Source of the DNA: CALLMM01 sp964429855
Lineage (GTDB): Bacteria > Armatimonadota > Chthonomonadetes > Chthonomonadales > CAJBBX01
Direction: 5' to 3'
Assembly: GCA_964429855.1 (NCBI GenBank)
Contig: CAYSDM010000019.1
Location: 6,530-70,529 of the forward strand
DNA: 64,000 nucleotides
The translations under genes were made by a program, and so were the position numbers. The notes below the pieces were generated by a model. It was not told where the DNA came from. It did not search any database and saw only the letters and a list, made by a program, of their open reading frames with translations. Below are positions 7,846-16,879 of this stretch, in pieces (positions within the stretch are counted from its first letter, which is position 1; the number at the start of each line of letters is the position of its first letter).

Positions 7846-9822
7846 ATGACCGCTTTCACCCAACCTTCGGAGTCTGTCCCCGGTCCGGTTTCGTCCGCCG
7901 CCGCTGTTCCGGCGCGGCGCGTCACCTTTCGCGCGGTGTTGATCGGCTTGCTCTGCATCCCGCTCAACGCCGTCTGGGTGATTCTGATGGAGCGCGTGGA
8001 CGGACGCGCCTTCAGCAGCACCATCTCGCTCTTTTTCACCGCTGTCTTCTTCCTCATGGTCGTCACCGCCTTCAACCGCCTGCTGATGACGAACCTGCCC
8101 CGTTACGCGCTGCATCAGGGCGAACTGCTGACCATCTTCAGCATGGTCTCGATTGCGACGGCGATGGCGGCGGTGGACTTCATGTCTCCGCTGATTACCA
8201 TCATGGGGCATGGGGTCTGGTTCGCCACGCCGGAAAACAACTGGGATTCGTTTCTGAACGATCTGCCGCAGTGGTTGATCGTCACGGATCGGGAGGCGTT
8301 GAAGGGCTACTATCTGGGTAGTTCGACGCTCTATCGCTGGGAGGCGCTACGCGCCTGGCTGGTTCCCGCCTCCTGGTGGACGCTGTTCATCATGGCGCTG
8401 CTCTGGACGATGAGCTGCCTGAACACCATTCTCCGGGCGCAGTGGACGGAGAAAGAGCGTCTCACCTACCCGATGACCCAACTCCCCATCGCCATGACCC
8501 GCGAGGACGGCAGCCTCTATCGGAACCGGCTCTTCTGGATGGGGTTTGCACTGGCAGGCAGCTTGAGCCTCATCAATGGACTGCACAACCTCTACCCTTC
8601 GGTTCCTGCGCTGACCTTCAACGGATTCGACGCCGGACAGTGGTTCCCGCAGCGTCCCTGGAACGCGATCGGCTGGACTCCGCTGGCGATCTTTCCGTTT
8701 GTGGTGGGATTGGGCTATCTGTTGCCGGTGGACCTGCTCTTTAGCTGCTGGTTCTTCTTCCTCTTCTGGAGGCTGGAGAAGGTGGCGTCCAGCGCGATGG
8801 GGTTTATGGCGGAGCATCCGAAGTTCCCCTATATAGACGAACAGATGTTCGGCGGCTATATGGCGATCTGTCTCTTTGCGCTCTGGACGGCGCGTCCGCA
8901 TCTACGCGAGGTATGGCAGAAGGCATTCGGCAAAGGCTCGCCTATCCCGGAAGCGAACGAGCCGATGCGTTTCCGCACCGCCATTCTGGGCGCGCTCTGC
9001 GGCTATCTCTTCCTGACGGGCTTCTCCTATTTTGCCGGACTTCCGCTCTGGCTGGCTGCCGTCTTCTTTCTGATCTACTTTGCCATCGCTATCAGCGTCA
9101 CGCGAATGCGCGCCGAACTGGGTCCGCCCACCCATGACCTGCACTTTATCGGACCGGGGCAGACACTGCACACGGTTCTCGGCGCGCGCGACCTGAGCGG
9201 TCCCACGCTGGGCGTCTTTACCCTCTACTACTGGTTCAATCGCGCCTACCGCGCACATCCAATGCCGCATCAACTGGAAGCCTTCAAGATGGCGCAGGCG
9301 AGCGGAACCTCGCAGAAGGGCGTGATGTTCGCCATGCTGCTGGCAGCGCTGGCGGGCATCTTCTTCACCTTCTGGGTGACGCTGCACGTCTCGTATGAGA
9401 TGGGGGCGGCGGGACGCATTCGCGGATGGGCTTCGCTGGGGTATGGCACGGAGGCTTACAATAACCTCGCCTCCTGGAACTCCTCGCCCGCTCGCCCCGA
9501 CCCGCAGGCGACCTTCGCCATGTTCGTCGGCTTTGTGATCGCCTCCGTTCTGATGATCCTGAAGCTGAATATCTATGGCTGGCCCTTCCACGCGCTCGGA
9601 TTCTCGATCTCCGGCGGCTGGTCTATGATGTGGGCATGGCTCAGTCTCTTTGTTGCCTGGGTGCTCAAAGCGCTCATCCTGCGCTACAGCGGTCTGCGCG
9701 GCTATCGCGCCGGACTGCCCTTCTTCTTCGGCGTGATTCTGGGCGACTTCCTCATTGGCGGAATATGGACTCTCCTCGGCTTGATCCTCGATATCCCCAT
9801 CTACAGCCTCTGGAGCGGATAG
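7846..9822 (+). CDS. DUF6785-type OPT-like polytopic membrane protein
   Basis: A 658-aa integral membrane protein with roughly 14 hydrophobic segments and a short polar N-terminus. It shares blocks with the protein at 26577-28607, for example LIVTD.EA...Y.G.STLYRW, a WWTLF...WTM segment, ERLTYP and RAELG.PT. Such proteins resemble oligopeptide-type transporters, but no substrate is established. No convincing Shine-Dalgarno sequence precedes ATG 7846. It is followed by a PhyH dioxygenase and an S9 peptidase on the same strand, which would fit uptake and processing of a small organic or peptide substrate, but this is inference. Confidence 0.7.
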   Translation: MTAFTQPSESVPGPVSSAAAVPARRVTFRAVLIGLLCIPLNAVWVILMERVDGRAFSSTISLFFTAVFFLMVVTAFNRLLMTNLPRYALHQGELLTIFSMVSIATAMAAVDFMSPLITIMGHGVWFATPENNWDSFLNDLPQWLIVTDREALKGYYLGSSTLYRWEALRAWLVPASWWTLFIMALLWTMSCLNTILRAQWTEKERLTYPMTQLPIAMTREDGSLYRNRLFWMGFALAGSLSLINGLHNLYPSVPALTFNGFDAGQWFPQRPWNAIGWTPLAIFPFVVGLGYLLPVDLLFSCWFFFLFWRLEKVASSAMGFMAEHPKFPYIDEQMFGGYMAICLFALWTARPHLREVWQKAFGKGSPIPEANEPMRFRTAILGALCGYLFLTGFSYFAGLPLWLAAVFFLIYFAIAISVTRMRAELGPPTHDLHFIGPGQTLHTVLGARDLSGPTLGVFTLYYWFNRAYRAHPMPHQLEAFKMAQASGTSQKGVMFAMLLAALAGIFFTFWVTLHVSYEMGAAGRIRGWASLGYGTEAYNNLASWNSSPARPDPQATFAMFVGFVIASVLMILKLNIYGWPFHALGFSISGGWSMMWAWLSLFVAWVLKALILRYSGLRGYRAGLPFFFGVILGDFLIGGIWTLLGLILDIPIYSLWSG

Positions 9823-9895
9823 ATCGTCCTGCCTGCCCTGCAAATCGGGTATAACCGTAATCATCATCTCTGACATTCGGGGAAGGAGCAAGACA

Positions 9896-10798
9896 ATGTC
9901 ACGTCTGGTAATCAGCGACGAAGAGGCGCAGTTTTTCCACGATAACGGCTATCTGATCCTGCGCGGCGTGCTGCATGGGGAGGAGCTTCAGCGCGTTCAG
10001 GACGCCATGATGAAGCTGGTGGAGTATGGCTCGACACAGGTGCGTGATGATCCGGATTTTATGTACGGTAAGGGACATCAGTCCGGGGAGCGGAAGCTGG
10101 CGCGAGTGGAGTATGTCATTGACAAGAGCGACGTGATGAAGTCTCTTCTTGGACATCCCCTGATCCTGCGCTCGGTGGAGAAGCTGATGGGACCCGACCT
10201 GATCCCGACCTGGGACTCGATGGTTCTCAAATTTCCGGGCGAGGGCATTATCGTGCCCTGGCATCGCGACGCCGGAACCGATCAGGTCGGGGACAAGCCG
10301 ATCTTCAATGTGGACTTCTACCTCGATGAGGCGACAGAGGAGAACTGCGTCTGGGTTATTCCCGGCAGCAACCACTGGAGCAAAGAGCAGACCCGCGCCT
10401 GGATCGAGGAGCGCAAAGGAGACGTATCGGCGGCAGACTTTCGCGCCTCTGGCGCGATTCCCGCGCTGATGCAGCCGGGAGACGTGCTGTTTCACAACAT
10501 TCTCGTGATGCACGGCTCTCCCTCGACCGAAGCGCGCGCGCTGCGCCGGGTGGTCTATTACGAGTTCCGCACGGCGCATGTCGAGGAGGCAATCGGTCCG
10601 CATATTCCGGAGTATATCCCGCTCAAGCAGAAGGTGCTTCTTGCCTGCATCGAGCGGCGAAAAAAGGCGGACTATATCGCCTCAGACGAGATCCCCTTCG
10701 AGTATCGCCCGCATGCGCCCTACAATGCCGTGACGCTGGAGAAGGGCGAGGAGCTATCCACCTATCGCTATGCGCACGGCGACTACTGGCGCAAATAG
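9896..10798 (+). CDS. Phytanoyl-CoA dioxygenase (PhyH) family oxygenase
   Basis: A 300-aa non-heme Fe(II)/2-oxoglutarate oxygenase. The iron-binding facial triad is visible as HRD (about 123-125, in VPWHRDAG) and His about 205 (VMHGSP), followed by an Arg-rich region (ALRRVVYYEFR) suited to 2-oxoglutarate binding. The family hydroxylates varied small molecules; the substrate is not predictable. GGGGAAGGAG lies upstream of the ATG. It is 11 nt from the S9 peptidase gene, so probably co-transcribed. Confidence 0.85.
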   Translation: MSRLVISDEEAQFFHDNGYLILRGVLHGEELQRVQDAMMKLVEYGSTQVRDDPDFMYGKGHQSGERKLARVEYVIDKSDVMKSLLGHPLILRSVEKLMGPDLIPTWDSMVLKFPGEGIIVPWHRDAGTDQVGDKPIFNVDFYLDEATEENCVWVIPGSNHWSKEQTRAWIEERKGDVSAADFRASGAIPALMQPGDVLFHNILVMHGSPSTEARALRRVVYYEFRTAHVEEAIGPHIPEYIPLKQKVLLACIERRKKADYIASDEIPFEYRPHAPYNAVTLEKGEELSTYRYAHGDYWRK

Positions 10799-10809
10799 AG
10801 GAGACACCT

Positions 10810-12771
10810 GTGATGGAAGCAGAGAAGGAAGCGGCTGTCTGGACGCCGGAGTTCACTTTCAAGCTGAAAACGGTGGATCAGGTGCGCGTCTCGCCGGACG
10901 GGAAGCGGGTTGTCTACTGCGTCACTGAGCCGGTTATGACCGAGGAGAAGAGCGAGTATCTCACGCAGATTCATCTGGCTCAGGCGGATGGAAGCGGGGG
11001 ATTTCAACTCACCTTCGGAGAGAAGTCCTCCGGCAACCCGCAATGGTCGCCGGATGGGAGATATATCGCCTTCACCTCCCGGCGCACAGAGAAGAGTAAT
11101 CTGTTTGTCCTGCGGGCAGAGGGAGGCGAGGCGGAGCCGTTGACCGATCTGAAGGCGGATGTGGGCGGATTTGTCTGGTCGCCCGACAGCAGGAGCATCG
11201 GCTTTCTGATGCCCGATCCGCCGACGGAGGAGGAGGAGAAGCGCCAGAAGGGGAAAGACGACTGGCTATGGGTGGACGAGGATGTGAAGCACAACCGGCT
11301 CTATGTAGTCTCGCTGGAAAAGGACGCCGACGGGAAGCGCGAACCGAAAAAGCTGACTCTCGAAGACTACAATGTCGGCGGTAGTTTCTGGGGCGCGCCG
11401 TTTGACTGGTCGCCCGACAGCCGCAAGATCGTCTTTGTCCACACAAAGTCGCCGAAAGCGGACGACTGGGTGACCGCGAGCGTCTCGGTGGTAGATGTGG
11501 AGAGCGGCGAGATTAGATCGCTGACAGACCTTTCCGCCGCCGTCATGCAGCCACTCTACGCTCCTGACGGCAAGACAATCGCCCTTACCGTGACAGACGA
11601 TCCTCCCACCTGGGCGTTCTACTCCCGCGTGCATCTGATTCCGGCGGAGGGAGGCGAGTTAAAGCCGCTCTCGGAGACTTTCGACGGTCAGCCGGCACTG
11701 GTTGGTTGGTCGGCGGATGGGAAGCGGCTCTATCTCTATGAACAGTACAGGATCAATCCGCGCCTCTATGCGCTGGAGGTGGAGAGCGGCGAAATCCAGA
11801 CTCTCAATGCGGAGAGCGCGGGCGGGCTGAACGTGCCTCATCTGAATGCGTCCCGCACGCGCTTCGGATTTACCTGGCAGGCGTTTGAAACCCCGGTGGA
11901 GGCTTTTGTCAGTCCCGCCGAATCGTTTCAGCCGACCAGAATCAGCCAGGTAAACGCAGAGATATCCCTTCCGGCAACAGGAAAATCCGAGGCGATCCGC
12001 TGGAAGAGCGAAGACGGCTGGGAGATCGAGGGAATCCTCACCTATCCGGCGAACTACACGCAGGGAGAGCGCGTACCGCTACTGCTGGTCATACACGGCG
12101 GACCGGCAGGGGTTTTCACGGAGACCTTTGTCGGCGCGCCGAACCTCTATCCGACGGGCGTCTTTTCGGCGAGGGGGTATGCTGTGCTGCGGGTGAATCC
12201 GCGCGGCTCCTCCGGCTATGGCGCGGAGTTCCGTCATGCCAACCGGCGCGACTGGGGCGGCATGGACTATCAAGACCTGATGACCGGGGTGGATCATGTG
12301 ATAGAGATGGGGGTGGCGGATCCGGAGCGTCTGGGGGTGATGGGCTGGAGCTACGGCGGATTTATGACCTCCTGGATCATCACGCAGACTCATCGGTTCA
12401 AAGCGGCGTCGGTCGGCGCGGCGGTGACGGATCTGGTGAGTTTTAACGGAACCTGCGATATTCCGGGCTTTGTGCCGGACTACTTCGGGGCGCAGTCGTG
12501 GGACGATCTGGAAATCTACCGCGACCACTGCGCGATGTTTCAGGTGAAGGGGGTCCGCACGCCGTCGCTCATCCAGCATGGCGATCAGGATGTCCGCGTG
12601 CCGATTTCACAGGGATATGAGTTCTACAATGCGCTCAGGCAGCAAGGCGTTCCGGCGCGAATGCTGGTACTGCCGCGTCAGCCGCACGCACCCAGCGAGC
12701 CAAAGATGCTGCTCAAGGTGATGCAGACCAATGTCGAATGGTTCGACCGCTATCTGAAGGCATCGGAATAG
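10810..12771 (+). CDS. S9 family serine peptidase (prolyl oligopeptidase/acylaminoacyl-peptidase-like)
   Basis: A 653-aa peptidase with an N-terminal beta-propeller containing repeated SPDG/SPDS motifs (residues about 25-370) and a C-terminal alpha/beta hydrolase domain. The catalytic triad is the Ser of GWSYGG (about 513), the Asp in GDQDVRVP (about 593) and the His in RQPHAPSEP (about 624). No signal peptide is seen, so it is likely cytoplasmic. The start is GTG 10810 or ATG 10813, both downstream of AGAGGAG. Its stop lies 3 nt from the stop of the convergent ZnuC-like gene. Confidence 0.9.
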   Translation: MMEAEKEAAVWTPEFTFKLKTVDQVRVSPDGKRVVYCVTEPVMTEEKSEYLTQIHLAQADGSGGFQLTFGEKSSGNPQWSPDGRYIAFTSRRTEKSNLFVLRAEGGEAEPLTDLKADVGGFVWSPDSRSIGFLMPDPPTEEEEKRQKGKDDWLWVDEDVKHNRLYVVSLEKDADGKREPKKLTLEDYNVGGSFWGAPFDWSPDSRKIVFVHTKSPKADDWVTASVSVVDVESGEIRSLTDLSAAVMQPLYAPDGKTIALTVTDDPPTWAFYSRVHLIPAEGGELKPLSETFDGQPALVGWSADGKRLYLYEQYRINPRLYALEVESGEIQTLNAESAGGLNVPHLNASRTRFGFTWQAFETPVEAFVSPAESFQPTRISQVNAEISLPATGKSEAIRWKSEDGWEIEGILTYPANYTQGERVPLLLVIHGGPAGVFTETFVGAPNLYPTGVFSARGYAVLRVNPRGSSGYGAEFRHANRRDWGGMDYQDLMTGVDHVIEMGVADPERLGVMGWSYGGFMTSWIITQTHRFKAASVGAAVTDLVSFNGTCDIPGFVPDYFGAQSWDDLEIYRDHCAMFQVKGVRTPSLIQHGDQDVRVPISQGYEFYNALRQQGVPARMLVLPRQPHAPSEPKMLLKVMQTNVEWFDRYLKASE

Positions 12772-12774
12772 GCG

Positions 12775-13497
12775 TCAGTTGTCGTGATGGTGGTAGATGG
12801 ACGCGGCGTGTCCGTAGAGTTGTTCCAGGGTCTCCTCGTTGAGAATCTCGCGGGGAGGTCCCTGGCACATCAGACGCCGGTTGATGCAGATGACGCGAGA
12901 GGCGTAGCTGTAGACCACCGAGATGTCGTGCGAGACCATGATGACCGCCATTTTTCGGGTCTCGCGCAGCCGCTCCAGCACATCGTAGAACCGCTGTTCG
13001 CCCTCCTGATCAATGCCGGTCGCCGGTTCATCCAGAAACATCAGGCGCGGCTCGTGAATCAGGTTCGCCGCAATCAGCATTCGTTGAAGCTCTCCGCCGG
13101 ATAGCTCGCCTACCTGACGATTCAGCAGTCTTTCGGCGTCCACTTCGCCCAGCGCGCGCTGCACCGAGTCGCGGGAATGAAAGCGCGGGGGCGTATTGAT
13201 CTGCATGAACTCCCGTACCGTGATCGGGATCGTGCGATCCAGTTCCAGCCGTTGCGGCACATAGCCGATCCAGGCGCGCTCCTCCCCCAGTTTCACCAGC
13301 GGTTTACCGAACAGACGCACCGCCCCGGAGCGAATCGGCATCAGTCCCAGCACGGCGCGCAGCAGCGTGGTCTTTCCGGCTCCGTTCGGACCGATCAGCG
13401 CCACCATCTCCCCCTGCTCCATCGTCAGGGAGACATCCTCCACGATAACGCTTCTTCCATAAGCGACCGTCAGATTTTCCACTTCCAGAATAGCCAT
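12775..13497 (-). CDS. Metal ABC transporter ATP-binding protein, ZnuC/MntB-like
   Basis: A 240-aa ABC ATPase with Walker A GPNGAGKTT, signature LSGGELQR, Walker B LMFLDEP and switch SHD. Overall character (AYGRSVIVEDVSL..., a YVPQRLELD Q-loop, C-terminal YHHHDN) fits the zinc/manganese uptake branch. The expected permease is not adjacent, and the only metal-binding protein in the window is at 33324. The region upstream (13498-13739) has a short AAAGGT/ACCTTT hairpin near 13520, but I recognise no Zur-type operator there. Confidence 0.8.
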   Translation of the reverse strand: MAILEVENLTVAYGRSVIVEDVSLTMEQGEMVALIGPNGAGKTTLLRAVLGLMPIRSGAVRLFGKPLVKLGEERAWIGYVPQRLELDRTIPITVREFMQINTPPRFHSRDSVQRALGEVDAERLLNRQVGELSGGELQRMLIAANLIHEPRLMFLDEPATGIDQEGEQRFYDVLERLRETRKMAVIMVSHDISVVYSYASRVICINRRLMCQGPPREILNEETLEQLYGHAASIYHHHDN

Positions 13498-13739
13498 CGG
13501 GAGAAGTTACCTTCTGTAAAGGTTTCAGACCTTTGCGGTACTGACTCTTCGTGTATAGAAGGTCTTTATTCCTGCTTTTGTGATCAATACCCCGGATTAT
13601 CCCTCCGCAACTGTTGCCTTCAGTTAGCCCTTCTGTAACCTGTCGTTAATCTTGCTTTGATAAGCTGGTATGCAGACGCCGGGAAGCGTTCCCTTCTTTC
13701 GGCGACAACCCATATCACCGCGAAATGGAGAACACTGGC

Positions 13740-14462
13740 ATGTCTCTTCTGCGAAACAAGATGGCGCTGCTGGCGATAGGCGTGGCTCTGCTGCCCGCTC
13801 TGTTGTTCGTCGGCGCGCGCGGCTCCGACCATGCCGACACGCCGGAGATATACGACTCTCCGGGCGTAGACCTCTCGGACGTGTTTGTATTTCCCAGCCC
13901 GACAAACGCCAACAACGTGGTGCTGGCGATGTGCGCGCGACCCCTGATCCCGTCAGGGCAGTCGGCAAACTTCTCGTTTGACCCCAGCGTGCTGTATCAG
14001 TTCAAGATTGACAATACGGCGGATAACGTGGAGGATCTGGTGATCCAAGCCTCCTTCAGCGGGGTCGGCGCCAATCAAGATGCGAAGATCGTCGGACCCA
14101 TTCGCCCGATCCGCACCGGAACGATCACCGAAATGGTTCCGGCGCAGGTGACCACCGGTAAAATCAACACCGTCTTCAATCCGGCTCCGGGCATCACGGC
14201 GTTTGCCGGGGCGCGGGAAGACCCCTTCTTCTTCGACCTGGATCGTTTCTATGCGATCTTCCCGGATCGCAAGACCCCGATCACCAAGACCCCGGTCTCC
14301 AATCCGAATCAGCCGCAGCTTCTCTCCTGGCGCAACCCTGCAGAGGCGGTGGACTTTCTCGCCGGTTTCAATGTACTTTCAATTGTGGTCGAGGTTCCCA
14401 AATCGCAGTTGATCGGGACAGGCGACGGTAAAATTCGTGTCTGGTGTACCACCAGCCGCTAG
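13740..14462 (+). CDS. DUF4331 family protein, N-terminal half
   Basis: A 240-aa secreted protein: signal segment MSLLRNKMALLAIGVALL..., then SDHADTPE and DLSDVFVFPSP, which match the start of DUF4331 proteins. Those proteins usually run to 400 aa or more in one chain; here the chain stops, and the rest of the family is encoded by the next gene. ATG 13740 is preferred to ATG 13725 because the TGGAG at 13726-13730 is well placed for it. The function of DUF4331 is unknown. The neighbouring RcnA-type exporter suggests, but does not show, a metal-related envelope role. Confidence 0.7.
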   Translation: MSLLRNKMALLAIGVALLPALLFVGARGSDHADTPEIYDSPGVDLSDVFVFPSPTNANNVVLAMCARPLIPSGQSANFSFDPSVLYQFKIDNTADNVEDLVIQASFSGVGANQDAKIVGPIRPIRTGTITEMVPAQVTTGKINTVFNPAPGITAFAGAREDPFFFDLDRFYAIFPDRKTPITKTPVSNPNQPQLLSWRNPAEAVDFLAGFNVLSIVVEVPKSQLIGTGDGKIRVWCTTSR

Positions 14463-14480
14463 AAAAGGAGAAGATAAGGA

Positions 14481-15044
14481 ATGAAACGCACACTACTTTT
14501 AAGCCTCTCTGCGATAGCGTTACTGGGAGTGACCGGGCTGTATGGATGCGGCGGCGGCGGCGGCGCGAGAACCTACCGGCAGGTGGATCGGCTGGCGCGC
14601 CCGGTGGTCAATGAGGCACTGGCGACGGTTGCCAACAATCGGCACAAGGTGAACAATGAGATCAATCCGACCGGAGATAACGGCGAACTGGCGAACGATA
14701 TTCGCAGCTTTATGACGGGAACTGCCGGGCGCTCTACTCAAATTACCGATGTGCTGGTATCGGTGCTGGTTCCCGATGTGATGGTGGCCGATCTGAATCA
14801 GGCGGGCCCGGCGGCTTATCTGGGCGTCGAGACCAATGGAGCGACCGGCGGGCGGTTCGGGGGACGCATGTTAACGGATGATGTCGTGGATATCTCTCTG
14901 GGAGCGATCTTTGGCAATACCATCTCCGCGCTCGGACTGGCTCCGGATGACGGCAAGGCGATCCCTGCGCTGACCTCCGACAACGTCGGTCCCGGGGCGA
15001 AGCACTTCAAGACCACCTTCCCCTATCTGGGCGATCCCCGGTAG
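14481..15044 (+). CDS. DUF4331 family lipoprotein, C-terminal half
   Basis: A 187-aa lipoprotein with a lipobox ending LYGC (about residue 23) followed by a glycine run. The mature part (RQVDRLARPVVNEAL, then GGRMLTDDVVDISL) matches the second half of DUF4331 proteins. It carries its own signal peptide and Shine-Dalgarno (AAGGAGAAGATAAGGA), so this is a true two-gene arrangement and not a frameshift: both halves are intact, separately exported and 18 nt apart. A complex of the two at the membrane is likely. Confidence 0.65.
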   Translation: MKRTLLLSLSAIALLGVTGLYGCGGGGGARTYRQVDRLARPVVNEALATVANNRHKVNNEINPTGDNGELANDIRSFMTGTAGRSTQITDVLVSVLVPDVMVADLNQAGPAAYLGVETNGATGGRFGGRMLTDDVVDISLGAIFGNTISALGLAPDDGKAIPALTSDNVGPGAKHFKTTFPYLGDPR

Positions 15045-15052
15045 CAGCCTTG

Positions 15053-15085
15053 CTCTTCATGGAGGCGGATCGCCTCCATGAAGAG
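15053..15085 (+). promoter_or_regulatory. Perfect 15-bp hairpin at the TPR gene ribosome site
   Basis: CTCTTCATGGAGGCG (15053-15067), loop GAT, perfect complement (15071-15085). There is no T-run, so it is not a standard terminator. Its right arm ends in AGAG, overlapping the AGAGGAG in front of the next gene. It could set RNA stability or limit translation of the TPR gene. Confidence 0.6.
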
Positions 15086-15099
15086 AGGAGCAGGAAGCG

Positions 15100-16356
15100 A
15101 TGCAGCGATTATCTCTTCTTCTTGCGTGTATGACGGGACTCGGGTTGCTGATCTGGTGGTCTACACCCTACAATCCCGCCGTCGTCTTACAGCCTCCCGC
15201 CATGAATCGCGCTCTTTATGATCCTGCGCAGGCGCACAAGACCATTGTCTTTTATGAACGACGGATACGGCGCGATCCGCAGAGCGCGCTCGATCTGGCT
15301 TTTCTTTCTGGAGCATACCTTCAACACAGTCGCGAGACCGGCGATATTGCGGATGCGGTGCGCGCAGAACAAGCGGCGCGCCGTTCACTCGCAGTCCGTT
15401 CCTACAACAACGTAGCGGCCGCCAACCGCCTGACGATCAGCCTGCTGACTCAGCACCGGTTCTCAGACGCGCAGCGCGCGGCGGATCGCGCCCTCGCGCA
15501 GTATCCTGACGATCTGCAGGCGAAACGGCTTCGCGTGGAGATTCTGATCGAGCGGGGTGATTATCAGGCGGCGGAGAAGTCCCTGAATCGTCTTGTACGG
15601 GAGTCGGATCATGTGAGCGTGCTGGCGCTTCATGCGCGAATGCTGGAGATCAATGGCGAGCCGGAGCGGTCTCTGGCTATTTTTCAGCGCATTCAGAGCC
15701 GGATCGAACGCATCCCGGATATGAACCCGGTGGATGTCGCCTGGTACGCCGGGAAAGAGGGCGACCTGCTGGCGGGAATGGGGAGGAGCGAAGAGGCGGA
15801 ACGCGCCTATCGGCGCGCGCTGGAGGCGTTCCCAAGGGACTTCAAGACGCTGACTTCGCTGGCGCGACTGGCTGCGGAACGCGGCGACTGGTTGCAGGCG
15901 ATCCAGTGGGGTGAGCATTCCGCTGCGATTGTTCCCGCGCCCGAGACGCTCGCGCTGATCGCCGAGGCACGCATGGCGCGAGGAGAGACGGTAAAAGCCC
16001 AACAACAGTACCGACTTATCGAGGCGATAGCGAAGCTGTCACGCGCTCAGGGAACGGTCTATAACCGGCAGCGCGCGCAATATCTGGCAGATCGGAACAT
16101 CCATCTGGATGAAGCCCTGATGCTGGCGCGCCGCGAACTGAAAGAGCGCCGGGATATCGTCTCCTGGGATACGCTGGCATGGGTCTGCTGTCGAAAAGCT
16201 ATGCAGACGAAAGAGACGAAGCGTCGGCGCGCGCTTCTTTCCGAAGCGCAGGCTGCAATCCGAATCGCGCTCTCCCGTCATACACGCAGCGCCAGGATCC
16301 GCCGTCATGCTGATCTCATCGCACAGATCAACAATGATCGCGTCTCAGCGCGATGA
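15100..16356 (+). CDS. TPR-repeat protein, membrane-anchored or secreted
   Basis: A 418-aa protein with an N-terminal hydrophobic segment (about 4-20) and helical repeats over about 50-300 that match tetratricopeptide repeats (for example the helix pairs around EEAERAYRRALEAFP and GDWLQAIQWGEHS). TPRs bind partner proteins, so a scaffold for the neighbouring DUF4331 pair or the exporter is plausible. The last 100 residues are rich in Arg/Lys and Ala. It sits between the DUF4331 pair and the SRPBCC gene on the same strand, with short spacers. Confidence 0.65.
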   Translation: MQRLSLLLACMTGLGLLIWWSTPYNPAVVLQPPAMNRALYDPAQAHKTIVFYERRIRRDPQSALDLAFLSGAYLQHSRETGDIADAVRAEQAARRSLAVRSYNNVAAANRLTISLLTQHRFSDAQRAADRALAQYPDDLQAKRLRVEILIERGDYQAAEKSLNRLVRESDHVSVLALHARMLEINGEPERSLAIFQRIQSRIERIPDMNPVDVAWYAGKEGDLLAGMGRSEEAERAYRRALEAFPRDFKTLTSLARLAAERGDWLQAIQWGEHSAAIVPAPETLALIAEARMARGETVKAQQQYRLIEAIAKLSRAQGTVYNRQRAQYLADRNIHLDEALMLARRELKERRDIVSWDTLAWVCCRKAMQTKETKRRRALLSEAQAAIRIALSRHTRSARIRRHADLIAQINNDRVSAR

Positions 16357-16371
16357 AAGGAGGGAGGCGGA

Positions 16372-16860
16372 ATGTCGAACTACCGTTTTCTAACTCACTG
16401 GCGGTTTGAGGCTTCGAGTCAGAGGGTGTGGGAGGTGCTGACCGATATGGAGAAGCTGCCTCTCTGGTGGGAGAGTTTTGAGAAAGCGATCCCCCGTAAC
16501 CCTGATCGACAGGCGGAGCCGGGCGGCATAATGGACTGCGTGGTGCGCGGCAGTCGGTTCTATGCGCTGCGCTTCTCGCTGGAGATCGTTGAGTGGAACG
16601 CGCCAGTCTGCCTGAAGCTTCGGGCTAAGGGCGATCTGGAAGGGATCGGGGAGTGGAGATTGTCGGAACGGAACGGGGCGACAGAGGTGGACTACCTCTG
16701 GGAGGTGCGCCTGACCAGACCGCTGCTGGCATGGCTGGGGCGCTGGCGTCCGGTTCGCCGCTATCTGGAAAACAATCATGAGCGTGTGATGCGGCAGGGA
16801 GATGAACGCCTGAAGACGCTCATGAAATCTGCGAATCATCATCTGATCCCACATATCTGA
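16372..16860 (+). CDS. SRPBCC (START-like/polyketide cyclase) protein
   Basis: A 162-aa small-molecule-binding-fold protein. The opening (YRFLTHWRFEASSQRVWEVLTDMEKLPLWW) and the later GEWRL...TEVDYLWEV strands are typical of the SRPBCC superfamily, which binds hydrophobic ligands in a central cavity. No catalytic residues can be assigned. A strong GGAGGGAGG-type ribosome site lies upstream. It belongs to the co-directional run from the DUF4331 genes to the RcnA-type exporter. Confidence 0.75.
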   Translation: MSNYRFLTHWRFEASSQRVWEVLTDMEKLPLWWESFEKAIPRNPDRQAEPGGIMDCVVRGSRFYALRFSLEIVEWNAPVCLKLRAKGDLEGIGEWRLSERNGATEVDYLWEVRLTRPLLAWLGRWRPVRRYLENNHERVMRQGDERLKTLMKSANHHLIPHI

Positions 16861-16879
16861 ACTGGAAAGGAGGATAAGA

